Positions 6,886 through 15,319 of a DNA stretch of 16,907 nt are shown here, piece after piece. Source of the stretch: an uncultured Clostridia bacterium. Its GTDB lineage: Bacteria > Bacillota > Clostridia > Oscillospirales > Acutalibacteraceae. The position numbers and the translations under genes are program-made. Within the stretch, counting starts at the first letter, position 1. Each line of letters opens with the position of its first letter. The stretch is taken from contig CALAQQ010000219.1 in the NCBI GenBank assembly GCA_937888485.1, positions 1-16,907 on the forward strand, in the 5' to 3' direction. Under the pieces are notes generated by a model. It was not told where the DNA came from. It saw only the letters and a list, made by a program, of their open reading frames with translations, and ran no database searches.

Positions 6886-8694
6886 TTATTTTACCAAAGG
6901 CATTTCAGTCATTCTGAGTCTTGAACATCCGTAGGGGTAAAGTTCAATTTTTTTAACAGCCGAAATCGCTTTTGTTGATTTCGGAGTTTTTCTGCAAACT
7001 GTTTTATATGGGAATTTAAGTCCCCAATCGATTTGTTGCATATTTGCATTTATTGTGATTGGGGGATTATCCTGTGAAAACGGTAAATCTCCGATTGAAT
7101 TGTGGTGTATTTCAAAATAATTGTCTGTAAATCCGTAATTCCAAGGAGATTTCGGTATCAGCTGATAATCACAATAGGGGAATTTTCGTTCAACACCTTT
7201 TTTGATGTATTCACGCATTTTTCTTTCGTGTTCAATCGGAAGAGAGAAAAGCAGTGAACCTGCCTGAAGGACAAAAAGATTATTCGGTCTTTCTTTTAAA
7301 AACGGTTTTGCAGTGAATTCCAATTCGATTTCTGTCTTACCTTGCTTTATTGATAATTCGATGTCATTGACATCTGTATTTTGTCCGTTGACTTTGAGAT
7401 TCATCGCAAAAGAAGGAACACGGATAACAAAATCAAAATCTTTTTCCGTATTTATATAATAATGCATTTTATTTTCAAACGGATAGTTGGTTTCAAGTCT
7501 TATTTCAACTCCGTTGCAGTTCAGAACTGAAGGCAACATAAGAGAATTGATAATAGTATTTGCGTTGTGCATAAAGGATGACAACGCAAATTTGGGCCAA
7601 CCCTGACTAAAGTTTGCAGTACAACAGCCGAAGTTCGGTTCAAGACCGAATAAATGAGCTTCGGGACCGTTTGTGCTGAACGGAGCCATAATCATTGTTC
7701 TTTGGCAAGCAATCTGATTGACCATCTGAACATACTGATGAGTCCACATATCTTCGCTGAGTGTTGCGGGAAGGGCGTTGAATGCAAGCAATTCAAGACG
7801 TTCTGCCCACTTTTTGTCTCCGGTATATGCGTAAAGTAGTTCATAAGAAAACATCTGTTCAACAACCGAACAAAGTTCTGTTGCTCTTGTAGGATCATTT
7901 CCTGAAAGAACTTCATCACCTGTAAAACCATCGAAAGCAGTACCGTTATACTTTTCAAGTACTTTACGGAGTTTTTCGGCGTTGTCTGAATAATTTTCAC
8001 CGAGCAATTCGTGCGAAACAGCTTCGCTTTTAAGCATCATGGCAATGTTTACAATATGTGTTTTTCTTCGCCATATATGGCTCGGTTTTTTCCATGAATC
8101 AATGGCTGTATTATAGTCAAATCCTTGTTCTTTAATGATTTTTGCAAGGTCTTTTATCCATTCCTCGCCATATTTGTTATATAGAAAATTGAGAGAAATG
8201 AAAGATTCAAACCATCTGTATTTTGCCCATTTGAAAAGAGAGATTTCTCCGCTTTTCAACAAATCATAATAGTTTTTAAAAGCCTTATAAATCGCTTCGG
8301 AAGCTCTTTCGTCGCCTGAACATTCGTAATAAACAGTCAGCGTTTTGCAGATAAGCTGAAGTGCCCATGTGTCGTATTTAGCTCTTTTATCTTTTTTGCA
8401 AGGACAAATCCAGCCGTCGCTTTGCTGTTTAGAAAGAATTGAATCGATATATTTTTTAACGGTGGATATCATATCCTGATTTTCAAGAAGATAAGCAAGC
8501 GGAATAAATCCGTCAAGCCAATAAGGGACTCTTTCCCAGCCTTCTCGGTTTCCGCCTATCCATGCGCTGTCACGGATATCGGGCCAAATCTTATGAAGAT
8601 TACCGCTTAAGCCTTCTGCCTGAATTTCAAGTTGACGGCGAAGCCAACCGTCAGGTTTGAGTTCTTTTGAAGTAAAGAAGTTCCATTTTTTCAT
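6886..8694 (-). CDS. GH127-like beta-L-arabinofuranosidase (cytoplasmic)
   Basis: The product has 602 residues, an (alpha/alpha)6 barrel (about 1-375) followed by beta-sandwich domains, the usual build of the GH127/DUF1680 family that removes beta-L-arabinofuranose from plant glycans. In characterised GH127 enzymes a zinc-bound cysteine is the nucleophile, held by Glu-x-Cys and a Cys-Cys pair. Equivalents are visible as E273-L-C275 in ATELC and C357-C358 in NFGCC. E261 in FTGDE is a candidate acid/base, by inference only. There is no signal peptide, so it should act on imported oligosaccharides. GAGGT precedes the ATG and overlaps the stop of the transporter gene 10 bases upstream, which implies coupled translation. 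Other sugars are possible, because the family contains divergent subgroups. Confidence 0.82.
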   Translation of the reverse strand: MKKWNFFTSKELKPDGWLRRQLEIQAEGLSGNLHKIWPDIRDSAWIGGNREGWERVPYWLDGFIPLAYLLENQDMISTVKKYIDSILSKQQSDGWICPCKKDKRAKYDTWALQLICKTLTVYYECSGDERASEAIYKAFKNYYDLLKSGEISLFKWAKYRWFESFISLNFLYNKYGEEWIKDLAKIIKEQGFDYNTAIDSWKKPSHIWRRKTHIVNIAMMLKSEAVSHELLGENYSDNAEKLRKVLEKYNGTAFDGFTGDEVLSGNDPTRATELCSVVEQMFSYELLYAYTGDKKWAERLELLAFNALPATLSEDMWTHQYVQMVNQIACQRTMIMAPFSTNGPEAHLFGLEPNFGCCTANFSQGWPKFALSSFMHNANTIINSLMLPSVLNCNGVEIRLETNYPFENKMHYYINTEKDFDFVIRVPSFAMNLKVNGQNTDVNDIELSIKQGKTEIELEFTAKPFLKERPNNLFVLQAGSLLFSLPIEHERKMREYIKKGVERKFPYCDYQLIPKSPWNYGFTDNYFEIHHNSIGDLPFSQDNPPITINANMQQIDWGLKFPYKTVCRKTPKSTKAISAVKKIELYPYGCSRLRMTEMPLVK

Positions 8695-8704
8695 ATGTAA
8701 TACC

Positions 8705-10090
8705 TCACATTTTTGTTTCTTCCGTATCGAATCCTTTCTTGATAAGGAAATACAAAGGAATAAGAGTCAATGCGCAAACAACAGCCGCAACAAAGAACAT
8801 GTTTTTTGAGGGGACAATTGTTTCTACGCCGAATTCGTTGGGATAGGTTGCAGCAGCATTACGGCAAGCTATATCGCCAAGAACGGGACCGATAACCATG
8901 GGGATGAGTACAACAAATATCATTTTTATTCCTTGGAAGAGACCTGCTTTTCCTTCCGGAATGAAATCCTTGATAGCCGCACCGAGCATGATGTTGATAA
9001 TTGCATTGCCGAGAACTACGGGAACAACACCTATAAGCATTATGTGAATATTTGTTGAAGTTGAAAGGAGAAAGAGACCGAGTGTCATGAGAATTGCACA
9101 TGGTGCAAGGCAAAGTCCTTTGTTTTTGGATGAAATTTTGAGAAGAAATACAACTCCGACGATTATGAAGATAATGACAAGAATTGCGGTTATAATTACA
9201 CTCGGTGTGAGAAGACTTGCCGCACCACCGTTTTCAGGTATTACAACATACTGAATATATACAAGCAGATAAGGATAGAAAACCTGGAACGAAACAATGG
9301 AAAAACAAAAAGCAAGAAGGGTTAGATAAAGTCTGGGATTTTCTTTGATTACAGAAGGTCTGAAGCCGTAAAAAAGTCCCGAAAAGTAACTTGAAGAATT
9401 ATCGTTTTTTTCGATTTTTTTCGGAGGTTCTTTTATAAGAAACAGACCTGCAATACCGCATAGTGAAACAAAAACTCCGAGAATTATGAAGAAAAATTTA
9501 TATGAAATCTTACCTGCCTGAGCAAAACTGCCGACGCCTGTTACGGCAAAAGAAGATATTGTTCCGACAACTGACAACACAGTTTCAACAATAGGTCTTT
9601 GCTTGGGAATTGTAACATCGGTTACCCATGCCTGAAATGCAGCATCATTACTCGTTGAACCCATAAATGTCATAACAATATCCATAAAAATAACAAACCA
9701 GACCGTAGAGGTAAGAATCATTGCTTCATCGCTGAGATTAAAAAGATTTGCAATATTTTCCTTGGTGATGAATCCGAAAAGTGCCGTGACAATACCCCAA
9801 AGGATATATCCGACAGAAATGAAAATTTTACGGTTTTTAAGTCTGTCGCTGAGATTACCCATAATAAATGTTGTCAGTACAGCGGCAATTGCAGAAAGAG
9901 CAACCATGCGGCTGACAGCAGTTGTAGGAGCCATTGTTCCTTCTATCGCAGCCTTTGATGCATCAGCATAAACGGAGTTAAATAGAAATGTGTTGAAATA
10001 CATGTTTTCAGTGTTCCATGCAATACCGCCCATGAAACAGAACAAAGTTATTATAAACCAATTAATTTTGCTGAGTTTTTCTTTAATCAT
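8705..10090 (-). CDS. MFS transporter, probable oligosaccharide importer
   Basis: The product has 461 residues with about 12 hydrophobic segments. The loop after TM2, MGNLSDRLKNRK (about 77-88), is the major facilitator signature motif A. AAGGAG lies about 6 bases before the ATG. The stop codon is followed after 10 bases by the GH127-like gene, so the two are almost certainly one transcript and this protein probably brings in the glycan which that enzyme trims. A TATAAT at 10114-10109 lies upstream on the minus strand, but the -35 region is poor, as expected for an activator-dependent or inducible promoter. The substrate is inferred from context only. Confidence 0.78.
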   Translation of the reverse strand: MIKEKLSKINWFIITLFCFMGGIAWNTENMYFNTFLFNSVYADASKAAIEGTMAPTTAVSRMVALSAIAAVLTTFIMGNLSDRLKNRKIFISVGYILWGIVTALFGFITKENIANLFNLSDEAMILTSTVWFVIFMDIVMTFMGSTSNDAAFQAWVTDVTIPKQRPIVETVLSVVGTISSFAVTGVGSFAQAGKISYKFFFIILGVFVSLCGIAGLFLIKEPPKKIEKNDNSSSYFSGLFYGFRPSVIKENPRLYLTLLAFCFSIVSFQVFYPYLLVYIQYVVIPENGGAASLLTPSVIITAILVIIFIIVGVVFLLKISSKNKGLCLAPCAILMTLGLFLLSTSTNIHIMLIGVVPVVLGNAIINIMLGAAIKDFIPEGKAGLFQGIKMIFVVLIPMVIGPVLGDIACRNAAATYPNEFGVETIVPSKNMFFVAAVVCALTLIPLYFLIKKGFDTEETKM

Positions 10091-10184
10091 ATCTTTCTCC
10101 TTATAGTAATTATATTAGTGTGGAATTTTAATAATGAGAGGGAATAGGTTTTATTGATTTAATAACTGAGTTTATAACCTGTCA

Positions 10185-10838
10185 CTATAAAGATTGTTGT
10201 TCTTTATGGAATTTTCTGACATTTATGAATGCACATACAACGCAGTATAGTGCATATATACCGTAAATAAGATATGTTGTTTGTTTGTAATCGTTTACAA
10301 CCATTTGAATGTTAAGCATCAGTCCGATAACAGACTGAACAATCCAGAGATATGTATATTCAATGAAAGCAAACATCGTCAAAACAGGAACAATAATACC
10401 AAACAAGAAGGTTATGCTGTCAAGAATTGCATATTCATATTTAAAATGTATAAGAACTCCGGCAAGGACTGCCCATCCGACAGCAACGGCTGTTAAAAAT
10501 AGAACTAATTGTTTATTAGTCATTTTTTTGAAAATAACAGTTTTTTTATAAGATTTCTTTTTCCACCTGAAAAATGAACCAAGTTGCATAGGAAAGCTGA
10601 AAAGGAACGATGAAGCTGCAGAAGCATAAACACCCATGTATAGGTATGCGGCAGTATAAATGACAGAATTGATTGCACCAATCAAAAGTCCTGTTCTGTT
10701 TGCATCGGATTGGAAAGCCATAACAAACAGTGAAACAAAAAGGGGAATCATAAGGAAGAATTCCTGTTTACATATAATTCCTGCAATAAGAATTGCAAGA
10801 CCTGTGATGATCATTATAATTTTTTTGCTTGTTTTCAT
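10185..10838 (-). CDS. PnuC-family vitamin/nucleoside transporter
   Basis: The product has 217 residues with about seven membrane segments and ends in a short basic tail. The central PMQLGSFFRWKKKSYKK and the late EYTYLWIVQSVIGLMLNIQMV are recognisably PnuC-like. The family moves unphosphorylated vitamins such as nicotinamide riboside, thiamine or riboflavin by facilitated diffusion, followed by kinase trapping. The specificity here is unknown; no TPP or FMN riboswitch fits in the leader of about 45 bases. AAAGGA lies 8 bases upstream of the ATG. It sits 94 bases upstream of the MFS/GH127 pair in the same direction, so read-through is possible but not shown. Confidence 0.72.
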   Translation of the reverse strand: MKTSKKIIMIITGLAILIAGIICKQEFFLMIPLFVSLFVMAFQSDANRTGLLIGAINSVIYTAAYLYMGVYASAASSFLFSFPMQLGSFFRWKKKSYKKTVIFKKMTNKQLVLFLTAVAVGWAVLAGVLIHFKYEYAILDSITFLFGIIVPVLTMFAFIEYTYLWIVQSVIGLMLNIQMVVNDYKQTTYLIYGIYALYCVVCAFINVRKFHKEQQSL

Positions 10839-10889
10839 TTTATCAATCCTTTTTATTACAGGTGATATAATATTGTTTATAACCTATTT

Positions 10890-10918
10890 ATTTTAACACA
10901 TTTTTTGACGAATTTAAA
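10890..10918 (-). promoter_or_regulatory. Possible promoter of the PnuC-like gene
   Basis: On the minus strand TTTAAA (10918-10913), a 17-base spacer and TAAAAT (10895-10890) with TGT before the -10 form a moderate extended -10 promoter. The -10 and its TGT match those of the symporter promoter at 2670-2698. The leader would be about 45 bases. Confidence 0.4.
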
Positions 10919-10965
10919 GATATAAATTTCAAAGAATAAAAGGATTAACCGAGAATAATCAATGC

Positions 10966-10994
10966 TTGAATTAAGAAATGGGTTGTACTATAAT
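10966..10994 (+). promoter_or_regulatory. Sigma-A promoter of the phosphodiesterase/beta-helix operon
   Basis: TTGAAT (10966-10971), 17 bases, then a consensus TATAAT (10989-10994). Transcription should begin near 11001, leaving about 16 bases with a strong GGAGGTG before the ATG at 11017. The in-frame ATG at 10978 lies inside this promoter and so cannot be the start. Confidence 0.75.
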
Positions 10995-11016
10995 ATTTTA
11001 TATCGGAGGTGTAGTT

Positions 11017-11934
11017 ATGAACAGAAAATATTCTCATGTAATTGTTGTCGGAATAGACGGCGCAGGTTCATTTATAAAGGATACAGATACACCGTGTTTT
11101 GACCGTATTTTTTCAAACGGAGCGATAACATATAATGCACTTGCTTCAAATCCTTCAATAAGTGCAGAATGTTGGGGCTCAATGCTACTTGGAGTCGGTC
11201 CCGAAATTCATAAACTGACTAACGGAATTGTCGAAACAACTCCATATCCCACTGATTCTGAATTTCCGTCAGTTTTCCGCCGTATAAAAGAGAAATATCC
11301 CGAATCAAAACTCGGTTCCTATTGTGATTGGAATCCGATAACTTACGGAGTAGTTGAAAACAATCTCGGAGTATCCCATGATACCGCTAATGATGATGTG
11401 CTTACTCCGATTATTTGTGATTATATCCGCAACAATAAACCGGATTTTCTTTTCGTTCAGTTTGATAGTGTTGACGGAGCCGGACATAAATACGGATACG
11501 GAACACCTGAGCATCTGAAGCGTATTAATGAAGTTGATGGATTGATAAATCAGATTCATAACGCAGCTTTTGAATCGGAAATGATTGATGAAACTCTGTT
11601 TATTGTTATTGCTGACCATGGCGGCACAAATCCAGGTAACGGAGGCGGAAGTCATGGCGGATGGACAGATGCCGAGAAATATGTAACCTTTGCTGCATCG
11701 GGTAACGGAGTGAACAGAACTGAAATCGGTGAAATGAATATCAGAGATCTTTCCGCAATTATTCTTTATGCTTTTGGTATTGATATTCCGGTTTTTGATG
11801 AAAAAGGCTGGACTTCGCAGATTCCCGAAGGAATTTTTGAAGATGATAACATTCCGTCATATCGCGATGTTTCCAATCTTACCGGTGCTGCACCGAGAAT
11901 TTCAAAAATCCGTCATACATCCGAATTGATATAA
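11017..11934 (+). CDS. Alkaline phosphatase superfamily phosphodiesterase
   Basis: The product has 305 residues of the type I phosphodiesterase/nucleotide pyrophosphatase group. The two-metal site can be traced: D14 in VGIDGAG, a nucleophile serine in PSISAECWGSML (S49 favoured), D153 and H157 in SVDGAGH, D200-H201 in ADHGG, and H213 in GSHGG. These enzymes hydrolyse phosphomonoesters or diesters. There is no signal peptide, so it should act in the cytoplasm, unlike most periplasmic relatives. GGAGGTG lies 6 bases before the chosen ATG; the upstream in-frame ATG overlaps the promoter. Its TAA stop is part of the next gene's ribosome binding site, so the two are co-translated. The substrate is unknown. 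Confidence 0.82.
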   Translation: MNRKYSHVIVVGIDGAGSFIKDTDTPCFDRIFSNGAITYNALASNPSISAECWGSMLLGVGPEIHKLTNGIVETTPYPTDSEFPSVFRRIKEKYPESKLGSYCDWNPITYGVVENNLGVSHDTANDDVLTPIICDYIRNNKPDFLFVQFDSVDGAGHKYGYGTPEHLKRINEVDGLINQIHNAAFESEMIDETLFIVIADHGGTNPGNGGGSHGGWTDAEKYVTFAASGNGVNRTEIGEMNIRDLSAIILYAFGIDIPVFDEKGWTSQIPEGIFEDDNIPSYRDVSNLTGAAPRISKIRHTSELI

Positions 11935-11945
11935 GGAGATAAAAA

Positions 11946-12908
11946 ATGAAATTTATTAATGTAATGCAGAATAAAACGGTTTATGCTGACGGCATTCATG
12001 ACGATACAAAAGCTTTGCAGCGTTGCATTGACGAGGTTAAAGACGGCGGAACGGTGTATTTCCCCGACGGTATATACCTTGTTTCTGCATCACTGATTTT
12101 CTATTCAAATCAGACTTTTAAGTTATCGGATAAAGCTGTTATCTTAAGAAGTGATAAAAGTGAACCCTTAACCCGATATCTTCTTGCATCCTATTCCGAA
12201 CCTGACTGGACCGAATATAACGGAACCCATGATGTTGTTATTTCGGGAGGTGTTTTCGACGGTAATGCTAATCTTACCGAAAAAACTACTCTTCTGAATA
12301 CCGTTCATTGCAGAAACATAACCATTGAAAACTGCCGATTTATCAACTGTGCACACTGGCATTGCATTGAAATTAACGGAACTGAAAATGCGATTGTAAA
12401 GAACTGTATTTTTGAAGGTTCTACTTATACGGCAATCAACGATGAGCTTCTCAATGAACAGCTTCAGCTCGACCTTGCACGTGACGGCTCATACGGTCCC
12501 GTTTATAATTGTGACGGAAAGCTTATTGACTTTTGCAATGATGATACAGTTTGCCGTAATATAACGATAAGATCCAATATTTTTAAGTGCGCAGGTTTCC
12601 CGGGCATCGGACATCACGGTGACTGTGGACACCACAACATTGAAATTGTCGACAATATTTTTGACGGTCCGTCGGGAAATAATGATAAAAGCAGAGGTTA
12701 TATTATTTTCAGACCTATGGTTTATGATGTAAAAATCAAAGGAAATGCTTTTATATCATCTGAAAAAACAGAGAATCTTAATATAGGGATTATTATAGAA
12801 AATTCCGATGAGAACGCTCTCGTTGTCGATAATAATATTTTTGTCGGCAATATTACAGAAGAAATTGTCAGAGGCGGTATAGTTAAACATTACGTAGAAC
12901 GATGCTAA
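11946..12908 (+). CDS. Right-handed parallel beta-helix protein, pectate lyase superfamily
   Basis: The product has 320 residues. The N-terminus, ADGIHDDTKALQRCIDE...GGTVYFPDGIY (residues 14-44), is the classic Pectate_lyase_3 cap. Repeated rungs follow (NITIENCRF, AIVKNCIFEG, NITIRSNIF, NIEIVDNIF, VKIKGNAF). The EQLQLDLARDGSYGP stretch (171-185) and the GIGHHGDCGHHNIEI turn (220-234) occur in beta-helix enzymes acting on polysaccharides or uronates; the DD and GHH residues recall GH28 sites, but true GH28 motifs are incomplete. There is no signal peptide, so the enzyme should be intracellular. AGGAGA lies 6 bases before the ATG and overlaps the stop of the phosphodiesterase gene. It may cleave or isomerise an imported sugar; the reaction is unknown. 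Confidence 0.8.
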   Translation: MKFINVMQNKTVYADGIHDDTKALQRCIDEVKDGGTVYFPDGIYLVSASLIFYSNQTFKLSDKAVILRSDKSEPLTRYLLASYSEPDWTEYNGTHDVVISGGVFDGNANLTEKTTLLNTVHCRNITIENCRFINCAHWHCIEINGTENAIVKNCIFEGSTYTAINDELLNEQLQLDLARDGSYGPVYNCDGKLIDFCNDDTVCRNITIRSNIFKCAGFPGIGHHGDCGHHNIEIVDNIFDGPSGNNDKSRGYIIFRPMVYDVKIKGNAFISSEKTENLNIGIIIENSDENALVVDNNIFVGNITEEIVRGGIVKHYVERC

Positions 12909-12911
12909 GTT

Positions 12912-12960
12912 AAAAAAGCGGTTGCAAAGGAAATTCCGATGCAAACCGCTTTCTTTTATT
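12912..12960. terminator. Bidirectional terminator with conserved loop core
   Basis: AAAGCGGTTGCA (12915-12926) pairs with TGCAAACCGCTTT (12940-12952) with one bulged A and a 13-base loop. Rightward it is followed by CTTTTATTT, leftward by TTTTTTAAC. It closes the beta-helix transcript and the converging plsC operon. Its loop core recurs at 16822-16844. Confidence 0.88.
12922..12944 (+). repeat. Hairpin-core repeat, copy A
   Basis: A 23-base core made of TTGCA, a 13-base loop AAGGAAATTCCGA and TGCAA. It matches copy B (16822-16844, opposite strand) at 22 of 23 positions, the difference being one C/T change in the loop. The outer stems differ between copies but pair in each. Confidence 0.75.
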
Positions 12961-13594
12961 TATATTTTTTTGCTCTTTCAAATTCTTCGGGAGTGCCATA
13001 ACCGTCAGCAAGATTTTCTCTGATAAGTTTAACAATTTCATCGTGAAGACGGTTATTTACTTCTTCAACAGTCATACCTACGGTTGAAAAGGGCTTTCCG
13101 ATTCTCGAGCAAAGTGTTTTACTTCTGAACCTGTATTCGCCCGTAACCGCAACGGGGACCATCATTGCTTCGTTTTTAACAGCAAGAGAAGCTGCACCGT
13201 ATTTGAATTCTCCGATGAGGTTGTCAGTTTTGTTTCTTGTGCCTTCCGGGAAAATGCCCAATGCACCTCCGCTTGATAAAACCATGTTTGCAGATGATTT
13301 TGCATCTTCATCATGACCGTTACGGTTAACACAGATGCAACCCGTAAGCTTGAAAAACCATGCGAATTTACCTTTGAAATACTCAGATTTTGCCATGTAA
13401 TTTATCGGTCTGTGAGTTGCAAGCGCGGCAAGACACTGGTCAAGAACGTGCTTATGGTTACTGCAAACAACAACTGCGCCTTTGGAGGGGATGTTTCCCT
13501 TGCCGAAAACTTTCGGGCTGTAATAAAGACGGAATATCAGAAGAAGCAGGGGAGCGAGCATGCGGTAACCCCATGTTCTTGGTTTTTTATCCAT
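12956..13594 (-). CDS. plsC: PlsC-family 1-acylglycerol-phosphate acyltransferase
   Basis: The product has 212 residues. The acyltransferase signatures are H47-x4-D52 in SNHKHVLDQ (catalytic His/Asp) and F115-P-E-G-T-R120, the phosphate-binding block; a hydrophobic N-terminal segment (13-25) would anchor it to the membrane. The family transfers an acyl chain from acyl-ACP or acyl-CoA to lysophospholipid. The ATG at 13594 is chosen over the TTG at 13600 because AAGGAGG is 10 bases upstream and the ATG shares its A with the preceding TGA (TGATG), a translational-coupling junction. It directly follows an acyl-activating ligase; that pair mirrors the two-domain Aas protein of enterobacteria. The exact acceptor (lysophosphatidate or another lysophospholipid) cannot be read from sequence. 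Confidence 0.88.
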   Translation of the reverse strand: MDKKPRTWGYRMLAPLLLLIFRLYYSPKVFGKGNIPSKGAVVVCSNHKHVLDQCLAALATHRPINYMAKSEYFKGKFAWFFKLTGCICVNRNGHDEDAKSSANMVLSSGGALGIFPEGTRNKTDNLIGEFKYGAASLAVKNEAMMVPVAVTGEYRFRSKTLCSRIGKPFSTVGMTVEEVNNRLHDEIVKLIRENLADGYGTPEEFERAKKYK

Positions 13595-15309
13595 CAGCAA
13601 ACAGCCTCCTTAACACTTTCTTTCTGAAGCTTCATAAAATCGATTTTGTTATATGCTGTTTTGGGAAGCAAATCAACAAATTCGTATTTATAAGGAACGC
13701 TGTAATGCATGAGTTTCTTTTTGCAGTGCTCACGGATTTCGTTTTCGGTCTGCTGATTTTTTTCTTTTCCGTTTTTCAGAACGATATAAGCCTTTGCAAC
13801 TTCTTTTTTATACTGATGTGGAATCGGAACAACAACACATTTTTCAACAAAATCAAGCTGTTCGACAACACTTTCAATTTGAGTGGGGTAAACATTAAAG
13901 CCTGAGGTTATCATCATTCGTTTGATTCTGAGCTTGTAATGAACAAAGCCTTCACTGTCTATAGAAGCCATATCACCGGTATGAAGCCATGTCTTACCGT
14001 CTGCATGAGTGCGCAGAGTGTTAGCTGTTTCTTCGGGATTGTTTCTGTAACCAATCATGATTGTCGGACCGCTGACACAAAGTTCACCGTCTGTATCCGC
14101 AGGAAGAACATTAACTGTTCCGGGTTCAACAATGCACATTTCAGTTCCGAGAAGAGGTTTACCGATTGTTCTTGATTTGTAGTTTTCTGCAACGGAAAGA
14201 CTGAGAGCTGCAAGCCCTTCTGTCATACCGTAACCTTCACAAATTTTTGTTTTACAGTTGTGTGCGGCAAGAAAATCATTGACATTCTTTTCGAGTTTTT
14301 CGGGGAGTGTGTCACCGCCGCTGACAGCATATTTGAGGAATGAAAAGTCAATTTTGTCCATACCCTTTGCTTTGAGAAGTGCATCATAAAGAGTCGGAAC
14401 ACCGAAGAGCATGGTGGGTTTGAATTTCTTTATAATGCTTGTGAATTTCTTGGCGTTGAACTGCGGAATAAGAACAGAGCATGCACCGAAGCAAAATGAA
14501 ACATGAACGCAGACGCCAAGACCGAAGCCGTGGAAAATAGGAAGGATGGCAAGAATCTTATCGCCGGCGTGAACATCTCTGAGAGTAAGAACAGCCTGAA
14601 TGCCGAATGCATTAAAATTACGGTTCGAAAGCATTATATCCTTGGGAGTGCCTGTTGTTCCGCCGCTGTGAAGAATAACAGCAACCTCTGAATTTTCCTT
14701 TTCGCTGGGAAGAAATTCGGGGACAGATATTGTTTTTTGGGAGAATTCCTTCCATGAAAGATATCTCTTATCGGTTTTATCATATTTATAATTCTTTATA
14801 CATTTGAGAGCATAAAGATTTTTCATGATAAACGGCATTGAATCGCCTGCAGAAGCTATAATTACTTTTTTGAGATGGGTTTTATCAATAATATTTGCGA
14901 TTTTTTCAGCGCAGATATCAACGCAGAGAAGAATCTTGCTGTTAACTCTGTTTATATGATTCATAATTTCTTCCTGTGCTGAAAGCGGATGAAGAATGTT
15001 TGAAACAGCGCCTATTCTGTTGAGCGCATAGATGCTGATAACTGCTTCGGGTGTGTTGGGCATAACAATAGTTACTATATCACCCTTACGAACTCCTGCA
15101 GAGTAATATGCACCGGAAATCTGCTCTATTTTCTTGACAAGATTACTAAAGGTACATTTTGTTCCGAAATATTCATATGCATCCGAATCGGGAAGATTAT
15201 TCGCCGATATCTTAAGCATACCGAACATTGATACATTGGGAACATCGAATCCGAGTGGTGAAGTCAGATTTTCAAATTTGTAAAAAGGATTAACTGTTAA
15301 ATTACTCAT
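13594..15309 (-). CDS. AMP-forming acyl-CoA/acyl-ACP synthetase-like ligase
   Basis: The product has 571 residues of the ANL adenylating superfamily. It shows the phosphate loop HSGGTTGTPK (214-223), YGMTE (360-364), HTGD (443-446), FNVYP (471-475) and, in the C-terminal domain, LPKTAYNK with the catalytic lysine K555, where the usual Gly before Lys is Asn. It activates a carboxylate, probably a fatty acid, to the acyl-AMP and then loads CoA, ACP or another thiol. GAGG lies 8 bases before the ATG. The gene begins 10 bases after the small membrane protein and overlaps plsC by one base, so it is the third gene of a sigma-factor operon. Fatty-acid substrate and ACP use are inferred from the adjacent acyltransferase. 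Confidence 0.88.
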   Translation of the reverse strand: MSNLTVNPFYKFENLTSPLGFDVPNVSMFGMLKISANNLPDSDAYEYFGTKCTFSNLVKKIEQISGAYYSAGVRKGDIVTIVMPNTPEAVISIYALNRIGAVSNILHPLSAQEEIMNHINRVNSKILLCVDICAEKIANIIDKTHLKKVIIASAGDSMPFIMKNLYALKCIKNYKYDKTDKRYLSWKEFSQKTISVPEFLPSEKENSEVAVILHSGGTTGTPKDIMLSNRNFNAFGIQAVLTLRDVHAGDKILAILPIFHGFGLGVCVHVSFCFGACSVLIPQFNAKKFTSIIKKFKPTMLFGVPTLYDALLKAKGMDKIDFSFLKYAVSGGDTLPEKLEKNVNDFLAAHNCKTKICEGYGMTEGLAALSLSVAENYKSRTIGKPLLGTEMCIVEPGTVNVLPADTDGELCVSGPTIMIGYRNNPEETANTLRTHADGKTWLHTGDMASIDSEGFVHYKLRIKRMMITSGFNVYPTQIESVVEQLDFVEKCVVVPIPHQYKKEVAKAYIVLKNGKEKNQQTENEIREHCKKKLMHYSVPYKYEFVDLLPKTAYNKIDFMKLQKESVKEAVC

Positions 15310-15319
15310 TTTATTTTCC

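Noticed and set aside
10839..10977. TPP, FMN or NAD riboswitch for the PnuC-like gene
   Set aside because: The likely promoter leaves only about 45 bases before the ATG and none of the conserved riboswitch cores (CTGAGA, AGGGTGA-type) are seen.
10978..11016. Longer start (ATG at 10978) for the phosphodiesterase
   Set aside because: That ATG lies between the -35 and -10 elements of the promoter; the ATG at 11017 has GGAGGTG at good spacing.
13595..13600. TTG start of plsC at 13600
   Set aside because: The TTG is only about 4 bases from AAGGAGG, while the ATG at 13594 is 10 bases away and forms the TGATG junction with the upstream gene.
13390..13905. Plus-strand open frame of 171 codons across the plsC/ligase junction
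   Set aside because: Antisense to two clearly coding genes, no Shine-Dalgarno, and cysteine/phenylalanine-rich translation typical of a shadow frame.
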